Below, in pieces: positions 26,761-39,500 of a stretch of 64,000 bases of DNA. The stretch spans positions 3,325,501-3,389,500 of the forward strand of contig JAJNNQ010000100.1 in NCBI GenBank assembly GCA_027886175.1, written 5' to 3'. Within the stretch, counting starts at the first letter, position 1. Every line of letters starts with the position of its first letter. This DNA comes from Phylloscopus collybita (lineage: Eukaryota; Chordata; Aves; Passeriformes; Phylloscopidae). Below the pieces are notes generated by a model. That model worked only from the letters and a program-made list of their open reading frames with translations. It made no database searches and was not told the DNA's origin. The position numbers and the translations under genes were made by a program.

Positions 26761-29700
26761 CTGAACAACAAAGACTTCAAAGAACAATGATTATTTTTCA
26801 TCATGACTGCCCATGGCACTGCACACCTTTACCTAGGCTTCTTCTGCCAGGTCATCTCCCTCTGTGCCACCCACAGGAAGATGTCAGTCCCTGCTTGTGC
26901 ACCATCCTGGTCCAAACAGAGGGTAGCCCATCCCACATGATGGAATGTTTCCTTTAACTTTGAAAATTGGAGAAAAAAAAGACACTTAGGAGGACCATCA
27001 AGACATTTTCGAGTCCATCCTCCACTCAAAGCAGGAATTCATTTTAGGAGCTGCCATCCAGGATAATCTTACAAACCTGGAATGGTGGCTTGAAAAGGCC
27101 ACACAGATAATCTGCTCCAGTCAGAATCTTCACCAATGGTCTCAGTGTTTCCTGCTACATTTTAAGCCCATCCCTTCCCAGTGGGGCCCCCTTGGGCATG
27201 AAGAACCCTCTCTCCCTTTACTGTGCCTTTACACTCTTCAGGCATCCTCTTCCTCACCTTTATCACCCTCAGAGATCTCTCCTGCTTTCTCAGGAGCTGT
27301 TTGAGCTCTCAGGCCTCTCTTTCTTTCCTCCTGGGCTTCCCACAGCAGTCAGAGCACAAACCCAGGCACTCTCGTATTTCACCAGAGACCTGAACAGAGG
27401 GAGCAAAGCTGAAAGGTTTCTCACCTGCCTTGCTGATCCTTTCACACCTGACAGGACTTTTATCTCCTTGGCCATCATGTGATAGCTTTGGACTCTATCT
27501 CAGTTGGGCTGAGCTGTTCCTTGCTGGTTGGTCTCCAGCCTTTATTATTCCTTGTACTCTTCCCTCCCAAGTGTCATCTGTTTTTTTCAGCCTGTTTCTC
27601 CCAGCACAGGTGCTGATGCAGTTTTGAAGCTCCCTGCAATGATATAAACCATATTTTCATTAAAAGCACATCAAGGAAGATGGTTTAATAACCCTGCCTC
27701 CTACAGTCAATCTCTGTTGGGTTTTACTCTCTTTTTTTCAGACTTACAAAGCCTGCTCAGCTGGTGGAGAGGGAAATTAGGCTGCTTTGGAGATTTGTTT
27801 CTGACAAACTTGTCCTCTGGCCCCTGGGCTTAGTTCATAGGTGTTATTTTCTCAGCTTCCACATGTGCCAAAGACAGATGTGCAGAAACAAGCCTCGAGG
27901 CAGCTACTGAAATAAAAAACTTCAGATATCAGTCAAGCACTCCTCAGGCCAGTTGTATGTGTTGGCAGCTCCCCCCCTGCTCACAGCCACCCACAGCCCC
28001 TAAACCACAGGAGCCCAAACCTCACAGAATCAGCCCCTTGTCAGGCACCCCAAAAGCTCTGAATTTATTTTGCTCCCTTCTTTGCTTTCAGCTCTCACAT
28101 TCCACCTGCGCCTCCCGACTTCTCGCCCGCTATAAATACCCCTGTGTGCTCCTGCTGACCCTGGATCTCCCTGCCACGTGCTGCCTTCTGCAGTGGCTGG
28201 GGGACACTTGTGGACAGCCCTCCTCCCCTGGGTGAGGAGCAGAGGGAGCTGCATAAGGCAGGCCTTGTCTGTTGACTTAACTCCCTAACCCAATTTTAAC
28301 CACTGTCAACAAGATAGAAGGGTGGCTTTCTGTTTGCGCTGAGGCTTCTTTACAGCTGCTCTCTCCACACCCTAAAGTGGCATAAATGCCTCCTAAGTGC
28401 CCTGAAGTAGGTCCTTTAGTGTAAATGAGAGCCAACCCCCGTCGTTTGCAAAAGGGCTTTGAAACGCATCCTATAAATGACTGTGGGTTTTTGGAAGGAC
28501 ACCCACCCCAAGGTATGCCCGTGCTAAACTTAGGCTCTGATGAGCTCAGCACGGGCTGAGGAGCAGCCAGCAGAAGGCAAAACAACCAGCAACAAGATTA
28601 TTTGTGCCTGAAGCAGCAGGCAGAGAGAGCCCAGCTGCTTGCTGATCCCCAAGGATTCCCAGCAATGCGGGAATATCAGAGCTGCCACCCTCACTCAGCT
28701 CCACCTGGGTTTCTCTTTCCTTTCCCCTCTGCTCTCCTTCAGCCTTCCAATCTTTATGCCTTCTCAGCTAAAGCAGAATCTGAACCCCACCCCAACTGGG
28801 GAAAAAAAAAAAAAAAAAGGAATTAATTTTCCTCCTCCTGCCTGTGTGCTTTGCCTCACCTGGTGCTCACACCTGCTGTGCAGGAGGAAGGCTCAGCTTT
28901 GTTTGCCACGCTGCTCTCACACAGAACTGGCAACAACACCAATTCCTGGTGGACAAACTGAGGACAGAGGCCAGGGCTCAAGCAGGAAGAGACAAAACCA
29001 GAGACAGTGCCAAAAGATGGGCAGGTAACCCAAAGGATGGGTTAGGTTCAGCCCTGAATTATGGGTGCTGTGCTGTTTTGCTCCCTAGGCCAACCAGGGC
29101 CTGAATTTTACCACAGAATTCACAGGACCTTAAACATCACCCAGTTCCAAATCACACATTTTGTACCACCAACAAATAAGATATCAAACCAATGCTGCCA
29201 TTAATAGGATGCTCTAGGCATCAGCCTGAACTCCCCCCTCTCCTTACCTTCCAGCTCTGCTTAGGAAAATCTTCCCAAATATTTCCAGCGAAGGAGGTAT
29301 TTTTGCAGCAGTGAGAATGGGGGAGGAAAAGCACAAAGAAAATTCAAATGGTCAGTTTGGAATTGCAGAGCATGAGCAGTGAAACTTCCCTTCTACAGAA
29401 ATCCCTGGCAGGGCAATAATGACATTACCTCATCAGCCCTAGGTTGGGATGTACAGGGAAATACTCTTCAACCATAACTGCACCAGCCCAGCCCTGAAGT
29501 AAAGCAAACACCTCTGGATTTAACATTATTCCTCTTGTATAGGCAATGAAAAAATGCAAATTTCGTGGCCTGTTCAATCAGGACCCCATCCCATGGCCCA
29601 GCCCACGCTTTTGGTCAAAACCCATCTGGTGCTCATTGTCTGGAGGATGAGTTATGGATCTCCCTGTGTTGCTCCTTCAACCAAATGGGGCTGGATTAGC

Positions 29701-30184
29701 AGGAAAAAACCCGGTTTGATTTGTGGTGCTGTCAGCAAGGATGAGCCTGGAGAAAATTTCAAAGGGAATTACGAAAGCTGAATACTTTTCCTTTCAAAAA
29801 ATGAGGGTGCAATTCACACCAGCTGCAATTCACACACTGCTCAGGTGGGGAGGAATTCACCTCACTTGTATTTCGTATTAAACACTATTTCCAACCCATT
29901 AATCTAATTCAGCCCTCAGGTTGCAGGGATTCACAGACAGGCAGTGATTTTCCCTTGCTCTCACTATGTTTCACTAAGGATACCTCTTATTTTTGATGGG
30001 GTAAAAGACTGAGTTTTAATGCCTGGGTACTGGGTGGTTTGTTTGTTTGTTTGTGGAACAGGCTTTGCACATCCCAATCTCATTTGGAGTCTCCAGGGGA
30101 CACTTGAGTCCCCAGGATTAATCACAAATAGCTCTTCTTAAACACAACCCCAACACTGGCTGAGCATTAAAGACAAAGGAAGCT
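26761..30184. other. No gene supported; one TATA-like motif
   Basis: Unique sequence with an A18 run (28801-28818) and a GTTT repeat (30036-30053). A plus-strand TATA-like motif at 28129-28139 is treated in the findings. Confidence 0.5.
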
Positions 30185-33100
30185 TTCATTCCAGGAAGGT
30201 TTTATTTCACAAATAATTCAGAAATCAAAAGAAAATGGAAGGGTAGGGAGGAAAAGATATTTTACAATTCTGTATTTAGAACAACAAAAAAAAAAAATCT
30301 AGTTTATAAACAACCACGGCCCCTTGGAAAACATGCAAAGGCAAACACAAATTTACAAGTAACTTTTATACATAGGAAGTAAAATACACCATTTTTCATA
30401 GAAAAAAAAAAAAAAAAGAAAAAAAGAAAAGCAACTCTATGAACTGGCCCTAAATATTTAGACTGCACAAGTGACCAACTGGAGCCTCCTCAGCCAGCTG
30501 TTGGCTGAAAGTTTTTAAAAGAAGGAATGAGTGGAGCCAAGGCCCCACCAGCACAGGCTCTGGATTTCACCCTGGTCGTGTTTCCTGGAGATTTGGCTGA
30601 GCCAGTTGTTCTGCAACGACCGTGCCATTGCCTCCAAATCCCAAATTACTGGAAAAGAACAACCAGGCAGCATCAGCTTTGGCTACACCTGGATGCCTCA
30701 GGTGCCTACAGATGTGCTGAGCTGGGGCTGAGGAGGAACAGGCCTGGTGAGATACATCTTTAAGCTGCACTGAAATATAGCAGGCTGAGAAATGTCATGG
30801 TATCAGAAATAAAATCTGTCAATATTTGGCTGAACACTGGTACTGTCCCACCTATGCATGAATAGCTAGCACACATGATTGCAAGTCATTGATAGGTCAT
30901 GACTGCCCTGGAGGACCTGATCGCCCCTAATTCTGGTGGAGGTATGTTTAAATTAATAGCACCCAGGACCTCGAAAAATATTTGTGTAGTAAAGTCACAA
31001 TTTCTCTTTTGTACAACAAATACAAAAATAAACAGATACAGACTTAAATTAACATCGGTTTCTAAAAATCCAAACCAGTTGGCTGAAGATAAAAATACGC
31101 AATTGTAACTTGAATTAAGCATTTTAGGATATTTCTGTTGGAATAATAACCCTTCCCCTGTCCCCTTTTCCATCACCTAGGTACATTCCCAGCTGTTTGG
31201 ATTTTTATGTGCCCACAGTAATCCCCTGGGTTTTACTCCAAGAGCCCTCACGTTCCTTTCCATCACCTTCCATCCACAATTTTCACGGATCCTACACTGG
31301 AGTCGAGGTGTTTTATGTGCTCTTGCAGTCCCCATGTACCTGACTGCATCCCTCACTCTCTCCAACTCAGTTCCCAGCCCGTTTGGCCCAGGGTGTCCCA
31401 GATTCTTGCTGCAGTGTTGGGTGGGCTGGAACCAGACCTTGCACACCCCAAGGCTTCACAGCGGGTAGAAACGGGGAAAGCTTTTCCTCACTGCCAACAT
31501 CTCCAGTGCTCCCAACCAGCAGCTTTCCTAGGGTGTGTTCCAGCTGTTTTCAACATCAATTTACTTAGCAAGAAAAGGAAATAGCTCTGTTTTCCCATCT
31601 AAAGTCAACACTGTACACCTTGGACGACAATACTACATGAACAAGGATGGCACGAAGAGTCACTTCTCTCTATCCACTCCAAAAGTAGCTTTTCTGTGCA
31701 GTGTTTTTTTGAGACAACGCAAAGCAGCTCCAATTTCAGGTTTTACAAAAGGTTTCTTTTCCAAATTCAGATTTTACAGAGAAATAATTCCCAGTGGTGG
31801 GACAAACCGAGTGAAAAATGTCATTTAAATGTCATTTCCTTGCTGATTTCATGGTGTTTACAGAATTAAGGAAGCGTTTAATTGTACAAATGCTTCTGGT
31901 CTGTGTTTTGAAAGACCTTGATGAGATGGCTCTTGTATCTGTCTAGATTAAACCAAACATGTTCTGGGCATAAGAGCAGCTGTGAAACATCTGCCAAACA
32001 GAGGGAAATACTTTTCCCATTTGTTATCCAATCTGACAATTCAGTTATTGAGTGGAAGGACTACGCATTTACAAGAACTGAAGAACCACTGTTGGCTTTG
32101 TCTTCTCATGACAGATGAAGTCACTGGACATGTGTGTGTGTCAAAAACCCACCAGATTTGTGTTTAGACCAATCATAAAAATTTGTTTCAAATATGCAGC
32201 AGAGAATATTCTTCTGCCTTAAAAAAGCAGCTCATGCTGAGCCCTTCTTTTGGCTTTGAAATGCATTTGCGTGCACGTCACGACAAAAATATCAAAGCAT
32301 GGAATAACATCATTGCAACACCTCAATGAGTTTTGCAAAACCCACCATCCTGGATACCAAATGCTCATGGGTACAGCATTTGCAGTGAAGGTGGGGATCT
32401 ATTGGCTTCACAAATTGGACAGAAAAAATTAATCTACTCCGATTTATGCCGCGTCTTTGAAGTCTCAGAACTGCACACACCACAAGGAGCTTCACAAAGG
32501 GAAAGTGAACCTGCTTCCTACAGATGCAACCATTCCTAGCAGAAATAAGATTAATTTCATCACTACCTAACTACTATAAAACAACCAGCACTGCTGTATA
32601 AACCAATACACTGCATTTAACTGAAGTTATGGCATGGAGTATAGGATGAGATGTGCCAGCACAGGAGCCCCGATTCTCTGACTGCTCAGAGGTTGCCAGA
32701 CTTGCAAAAATACCTGGGAGTGTTTGACCAGCAAACACTAAACCTGCTCTTTGGATTACCTGGTGGCCTCATTTTCTGCAGTGAGGATCTCTGCCACCAT
32801 TTTACACCCTGCTCCAGGCCCACGAAACCTCAATTTTGGCTGCCAAGAACATCCCCAAACCCCATCATTCCAGGTACCCAGCAGCCTCACACAGCAGTGC
32901 TGCTGCACGCCACCTCAGTGGGAAAACACCACTTCTCATCCTCTTTTGCACAGAAAAACCATCCAACATACACAAAAGCCCTCTGTCAAAGCCCATCCTC
33001 TCCCCACACGATGCCATTTTCCAATGAGTTTCTCATTTCAAAGTGCCCAGCGCCTGGACAGCCGCTCTCTCCCGAGTCTGCTCATCCCCACGCCCATCCC

Positions 33101-33521
33101 AGGAGAAGCTTCACACCCTAAAAACACCACCCCTGCAGGCCCAGGCTGAGATCCCTGAATCTGCTGCAACGTGGAGCCACCGCCGTCCTGTGTAGCAACA
33201 CCTCTGGTAAAACGAAACTTAGAACAGTTTATGGTCGCTTGAATGCCCCTAGAGAAACAAACAAACAAACAAAAAAAAAAACACGAGACAAAAAGATACA
33301 ACGCTGCACGGGTGCGATGAGATGCCAACAGCTGAGTCAGAACCTGGGGTCTTTTCTTGGGGTTTTTTTTTCTTTTTTTCCCCCCTTTTCTTTTTTGGAA
33401 TTCCCTGAAGGAGGTCGGCAAGGAGGGTACGGGCAGAGCTGGTGCCGTTCAGAGGAGCTTTGGTGTCTCTGGAGATCAACAGGGAGCTCTCCCAAAGAAA
33501 CCTGCACCTTCCCTGGGGGTT
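30185..33521 (-). other. CRISPLD2: CRISPLD2 3' UTR (inferred extent)
   Basis: From the stop codon to about 20 bases past the AATAAA at 30206-30201, roughly 3.3 kb, similar in size to the long human CRISPLD2 3' UTR as I remember it. AT-rich, with several A- or T-rich stretches: 30287-30298, 30402-30430, an AAAC repeat at 33255-33281 and a T-rich patch at 33358-33392. No splice sites or other coding exon are needed here. The end point is inferred from the signal alone; earlier variant signals could also be used. Confidence 0.55.
30201..30206 (-). terminator. CRISPLD2: Polyadenylation signal AATAAA for CRISPLD2
   Basis: Minus-strand GTGAAATAAAACC. It is the canonical hexamer I chose as the end of the transcript, about 3.3 kb after the stop. 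Cleavage is expected near 30185. Not experimentally supported here. Confidence 0.5.
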
Positions 33522-33576
33522 TTACTGCTTCACAGCAAAGATTCGGAAGGCGTTCCCATCGGAAGGATTCTTCAGG
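33522..33576 (-). CDS. CRISPLD2: CRISPLD2 exon 15 (coding part): C-terminus and stop, residues 486-503
   Basis: Acceptor TTTGTCTCCAG|C. It encodes [17 protein letters not shown] and a TAA stop at 33524-33522. The human protein ends FRIFAVRQ (from memory), so the terminus is full length. Confidence 0.96.
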
Positions 33577-36500
33577 CTGGAGACAAAGGAAAGAGGAAAA
33601 GGAAACAAAGGTGGAATGAACCAAAGGGAGACACCGCAGAACCCAAACAGGCAACTCTGAACTTCCCCTATCTCTTTCCTACCAGGAGCAGGAGAAAGAT
33701 AAGGGATGAAAGAGAAGTGGCACAAGCCCATGGTTTCACCTTTTCTTTGTCTTTTCAATCCAAGTCTGTAGTGCTAATGCCAACAAAAGGAGCTGGAAGA
33801 CAACAGGCTCTCTTACAGCCCTAGCTTTTATCCAAGGAACACTGTGCTCCTTTGTGCAGAGATTCAGGCATAAAGAGTTTTCCTAAAAAAAGCAGTTGTC
33901 AAATAGGCTGGCAGGTTCCCAGGGCCTGTCTGGCTTGGCTCCTGGTGCTGGCAGTGGGAATGGCCAGCTCAGCTCACGTTAAATGACAATAAATATGGAT
34001 ATTAATTTCCAGTCTGCAGGGGTGTCCCCAGATGCTCTGACTCTAAGCTGCTTGGGGTGGCTGTGTGCATGGGGAAAGGGGGTGTTTCTATTCCCAGGTC
34101 CTACTGCACTGAAAAAACCCAGGAGAAGTTAAAAAAAAAATAATATTCCCACAATAAACATTGCAACAAGGGTAAGGACCCCAGAAATCCTCAAGGCAAT
34201 CTCTTCCCATACCTGTTTGGGTGTTTATCTTTACCCAAGATAACTTCCAGTGTCCTAGAGGGTAAGGGTTCACCTTAATCTTGGAAAAGCTATTGCACTG
34301 TCTGGTGGGTCCCACAGCATGAAGATGCTCCTTGTTGCTGAATGTAAGTAACATTTCCCAAATCTTCATCCCCAGTGTGAGGAGGCCTCTGGTTTCCCTC
34401 ACCTCTCAAACCAGCACTGGCTGCTCACACTGCACATCCCTGAGAGTGGTGGGATTTATTCTTAGCCAGGGCACAGTTTGCCATCCCAGTAAAAAGTTGC
34501 CTTTTAGTGTAAAAGATGAGTGAAAACGAGACTGAGATAGAAACAAATTCAAAGGAATTTCACTCAAAGGTTTTTCACCTAAATCCAATTTATCAAATTG
34601 GAAAATGCTGACCCTGGTAATCTATATTAAAATCTCCATATTTAACAGCTATAGCTTTCCTGTCCTAGTCTGGTTTTATTTCTTGAGATGCTCTAAAGCA
34701 TTCTGGAATATCCATTGTTAGAATAAAACCAGCAAACTTGACAGAATTTCTTATGGTCCTTACAAAAGAAGAACTGCACAGAGCTGACAGAGTTAGCACT
34801 AAGTTAGCAGTGACCAAAACCTTCCCCTAACTGTGGGAAATTCTATACCTGAGAAGGTAGCCCTGAGAAATCAGTGCCATCACACCAATATCTGAAAAAA
34901 TACATAACAGACTGAAAGTGAAGTCTCAAATTAGAAAGGACTGGATGAGCTTAGACTGGATCATTGTGGTCATGAGGAGGTGGAGGATTTTGGAAGCACA
35001 GATTTGCAATTGGTCACTGAAACCAGCATGGTCGGCTCAAGAGAAACTACAAAAAAAAAGCCCTACAAAAGTGTTCAAAAAAGTGTACAAAAGTGAAAAA
35101 AATTCATCTTCAAAAAGTGTTTGATCATGTCTCAAGAGGTTAATTTACTCGTGTTTCTTTCAAAGAGAATAGAGGACATGAATCAACAAATGCAAATGAA
35201 CAACACACCCCAGAACTGAATGGAAATCCAAATTACAACACCCAAATCATGACCCGGGCTGAAAACTGAAAATACCTGTGCCTATCTCCTGATGTGTTAA
35301 ACACACAGCAAAACCTATTAACCTGGGCTTGTGCTGATCTAACAAGGCTTAACAGCATCTCCCACCCTTCCCAGCAGCCTGAGTGCAGCTCCTGGCTGGG
35401 GGAAGGCAGGAGCAGGACACCACGCTCCATTTGTCCGAGTGTCACAACTCACAGTGACACCTGCGAGGTGACACCTCCTGCCAAGCCACCAGCCTGCCCA
35501 GCTGACACCTGCTGACTTCCACAGGCAGCTGAACCCGCTGTGGGAAAGAAGAGGGAAGTACAGAGGGAGGAACCCCCACCTCTCTGACTGGACGCCGTTC
35601 TTTAGGGAGCCAACGTAGGTTTTCTTCTTTTCCACAGGCATCACGTCCACAAAGCCGCCTCTTTCATCTGAAATGACCCCGGCGTGCACTGCAGTTTTGC
35701 AGATACTGGAGCTCTGAAAAACATTTAATTGCTTTGACTTATGCACTGTCCATATTTTATATACGAAAACTTATCAATTCCATAAACACCAAGAGAAACA
35801 GGGACTAGAAAAAGAAAGGTATGAAACTATTCTGTTGCTCTTTTGGAGAAACTAGGGACTAGATCTTGCAGGTATGCCACAATCCCTGGGTGAAAGAAGA
35901 TCCACCATCACTGCAGAGGACAAGCAGATTTTCCATCATTCTGAGGTGGAGCTGCACCTGTGAGATCATCATAGGATCGTGGAATTGTTTGGGGTGGAAA
36001 GGACCTTAAATCTCACCCACCCCTGCCATGGGCAGGGACACCTTCCACCATCCCAGGCTGATCCCAGCCCCAACCTGGCCTTGGACACTGCCAGGGATCC
36101 AGGGGCAGTCACAGCTGCTCTGGGCAACCCATGCCAGGGCCTCCCGACCTTCCCAGAGAGCAATTCCTACCCAATGTCCAGTCTAAACCCACACTTCTCC
36201 ATCTTATCCAGGGCCAAGACTGAGCTGAGGACAACTTTCCAGCCAGTGCCTCTTGGTGCTGCACCAGAGAAACCACTGAGGTGAAACTTTGGGACACTGA
36301 ACTCAGCAAAGGTTCTTCACACAGCTGCTTGAAAAGGAAATGCTTCTCCTGGAATTAAGGTAAATGACCACCAATTATCTGGGACAGATCAGGTCCTTCT
36401 TTCCAGGAAAGGCAGAAGGGCTGCCTCCACTGACTGGTGCAGTTTTTGGATGGGCATTACCCCATAAAACAACACCAAATGTGGCGGGAGATTACACTTC

Positions 36501-39500
36501 TGCAAAGACTAAAGTTTCTCTATTGCACATCGCAGATGTGCAGAGTCAGAAGAGCTGGAGAAACACAAACCAGTAACAACTGATGACTAAGCCCCCAAAG
36601 CATCCAGGAAAAGGGAGCAAGAGCAGGGAAGACTGAGGGACAGTGCAAACTTGGCCATCAGCTCTCTGCAGGGTTTACATACAGCAAGCTGCAAGAACAG
36701 AAAGGAAAAGCCAGCTTTGCGCAGAGAACTGCAGCAGGTGAAAACCCCAAGCCCAGAAATGCCCTGACTGCTAAAAATCCAAGTACCACAAAACCAATGC
36801 CAAGTGCAACTGTTCCCGTTGCACACGTACAATAGGGCTCATGCTGCCTCCCTCTCACAGCCATATATGGCAGCTTTGCCTTGTCCCCTATATATTTATC
36901 ACTTTGGATGGCCTATCTCTTGGCAGCCCTTGGGGTTTCGAGTGCCAGTTTGGTATTTTGCTTCTATATATGGTCAAGGGAGCAGGGGAATGCTGTGTTT
37001 GGAAGATATGCAGTGAATTTGCCCGAATATGTGGTGGGAAATCTATAAATCTAAAACTGGCTCGTAAAATTAAACTCTCCTGGATCAATTTGCAACGCTC
37101 TCCACTGGGAGACATCCTGAACAATGTTCTTTTCAAAGCATTCCTGTTATTTTTTTTTTTTTCCCCAGGACTTGCTGTTCCGCCACTCGCTCAAAGCTTT
37201 GACCAACAGACTCGCCCCAAACCTCCCCTTATCACTCTGTTGGATCACAGCCCTCCCATGTCCCAGGCCAGGCTGTGCTTTGATGAATTGATTGCAGAGC
37301 TTTTGGAAGATGAGATATTACAAGAAAAAGGCCTTCCCTTCCGGGCTCGGGAGTGCAGCAGCATGGACAACACAACAGTTTTCCATGGTGAAGCCCCTTG
37401 GGATGCTCTGAGACCAATTCTTGATGAAATGAGCCCTGGGGCACACACCATAAAATGACAACACACTTTATAGTGAGTCATTAACAATATTCTCTGACTA
37501 TGAGCTCAATCACCCAGAATTTCCTCACTAGTGTGACTGGTTTAATCACTCAGTTCATATCTCCTGAGAGCTGACTCCCAGCTTGGTTTGCACTGGTGAC
37601 ACACTCCTTTCCCTGTGTGGGCCATCCATCCATCCATCCATCCATCCCTCCTCCTCCAAGCCATCTCTGCACAACTGTGGATAAAACTTCATCTCAGAAG
37701 TGGGGAAGTTGTTCTCTTTCCTGGCTCCACAGGGCTCCTGGGCAGGGACGGGGATGGGTTTCCCCTGCACGATGATGTCACACCAGGAGCCAGGCAGAGT
37801 GACAAATTACAGTCTCATGGGATTCATAAGCTCTTTTTACAGCTTTCATAAAGATCCCTGGCTGTTCCCACAGCTCCAGCATTAAGGCCAGGTTGGGCAG
37901 GGCTTGGAGCAATCCGGTCCATGGAAAGTGTCCCTGCCCATGGCAGGGGGTGAAACTGGATGAGCTTTGAAGTCCCTTCCAACCCAAACCATTCCATGGT
38001 TCTATGATCATCCCAGAACCAGGCCTGTCCATTTTTACCATTGCACATTTCTTGCATTTCATTCATTTACCCCAAAATTCAAGTCTCCTCTACATCCCTG
38101 TTTCACAGCCTTACTAATTTCCTCACAAACAATTCCCTGAACTGCTTGTTAAAGCAAAATGCAGACTGGAAATGGGGCTAAATGCTCCATTTTCTTTTAG
38201 ATACTTTATTTAAGAAGTTGGAGCCCAAGTGCTCCCAGGGCCATGAAGGTGCCACACTAGATGTGAAGTTGGCTTCCCAAAGCCCTCCCAGAAGACCAGC
38301 ACTTGTCTCATCCAGCTCATTGCCTGTTTTAATTATTCCTCAACAGTGGACTTGGGTCAAACCCCAGCATCTTGCACAGCTCTGAGGAGAAGCCTTTCCC
38401 CAAATTCTCCTTGAGTGGTGTGGTTATTTCTCTTCTTGACTTCCCATTCTGAGCATTCCCAGCATCTCCATCTGTCCCTTTCAGAATCACCCCAAACTCT
38501 CTGTCCCAGCTGGTTTCACCTGCTCTGCCACCAACCCCAACGCTTTCCTGGCACCTCCACACCACCCTGCTAGCACAGTAGTCCACAAAAAGGTTAACCA
38601 AACCCCCGAGGAAGTGGCCAAATACTTTTTTGTTATTAGTGCTTTTTGTTTTTCTCCCGAGCCACCATCCATGGCCCCGTTTATGAAACAATGCCCAGGA
38701 GGGACGGTAGGAAATGGGTTCATTAAAGGACACTAATCCTTTTGCGTCAGTGCAATGCCAGCCTGGGATGCTGCTCCTCACCTAATTCCTTTGTAATCAC
38801 AGGCCCTGTTCGGGGCTGATCTGAGGGAGGTTTGTCCTCTGTTAAAAAAAAAAAAAAGAGAAAACTATTTCCCATTTCCTGCAGGTGGGAGCATGCAGGA
38901 GGCAGGTACTGCAGGGAGGCAGCTGCTCTGTGGATTTGCCTGTGAGCTAGTGCAGGATAACCTGTTTGTGCAGCTCTACCTTCAAAAAAATTGGTCTTGA
39001 GCAAAATTAAAAATAGTGCGGTTTTTGTTTTTGTTTTTTAAGATTGCTTTCAAAATTGCTTCTCCAAATTACTGTATGACTCCTGCAGGATGGATTTTCT
39101 CAGCAGTCTGCAAAGCTCCAGGGTGACCCAAAGCTGGGGGTCCACAATCTGCTGACTGCTTCCCCCAGGGTCTCAAAAGCCACGACCCTACAGGCTATAG
39201 GGTAGGCAGGGAGCTGGCATTCCTGAGCACAGCCCTGATGGAAAAAAGAGAATGAGGAAAAAACCCAAAATAACCAGGCACCCGCAAATGGAAACACATT
39301 TGAGACCCAGTTTTTAGCAGCCTAATATTAAGAGATTTCAAGAAAATGACTCTGCCTAGTTTTAGCATCAAGTCTCTGCTCATCCCCATGAGCAGAGCTC
39401 AGAAAAACAAACCCATAAAACCAGCTCACACACTTCGTTTCCACTGCTCTGAGCTCTGTCCTGGCTGCTCAGACACTGTTCATCTCCCAGAAGGAGGAGG

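Larger units (their letters stand above)
1..30184. other. Intergenic DNA downstream of CRISPLD2
   Basis: No exon of a known protein could be recognised on either strand. I looked for ZDHHC7, the convergent downstream neighbour in mammals, through its DHHC cysteine motif and C-terminus, without success. All open frames here are short, or fall in simple repeats, CR1 or unmatched sequence. The recognisable contents are the repeats listed separately. Confidence 0.6.

Noticed and set aside
26469..26819. F/W/G-rich and K/N/Q-rich open frames
   Set aside because: Direct translation of the A/C low-complexity tract.
1..30184. Search for ZDHHC7 exons downstream of CRISPLD2
   Set aside because: No DHHC-type cysteine motif or known C-terminal sequence was found on the plus strand; the gene probably lies beyond the left edge.
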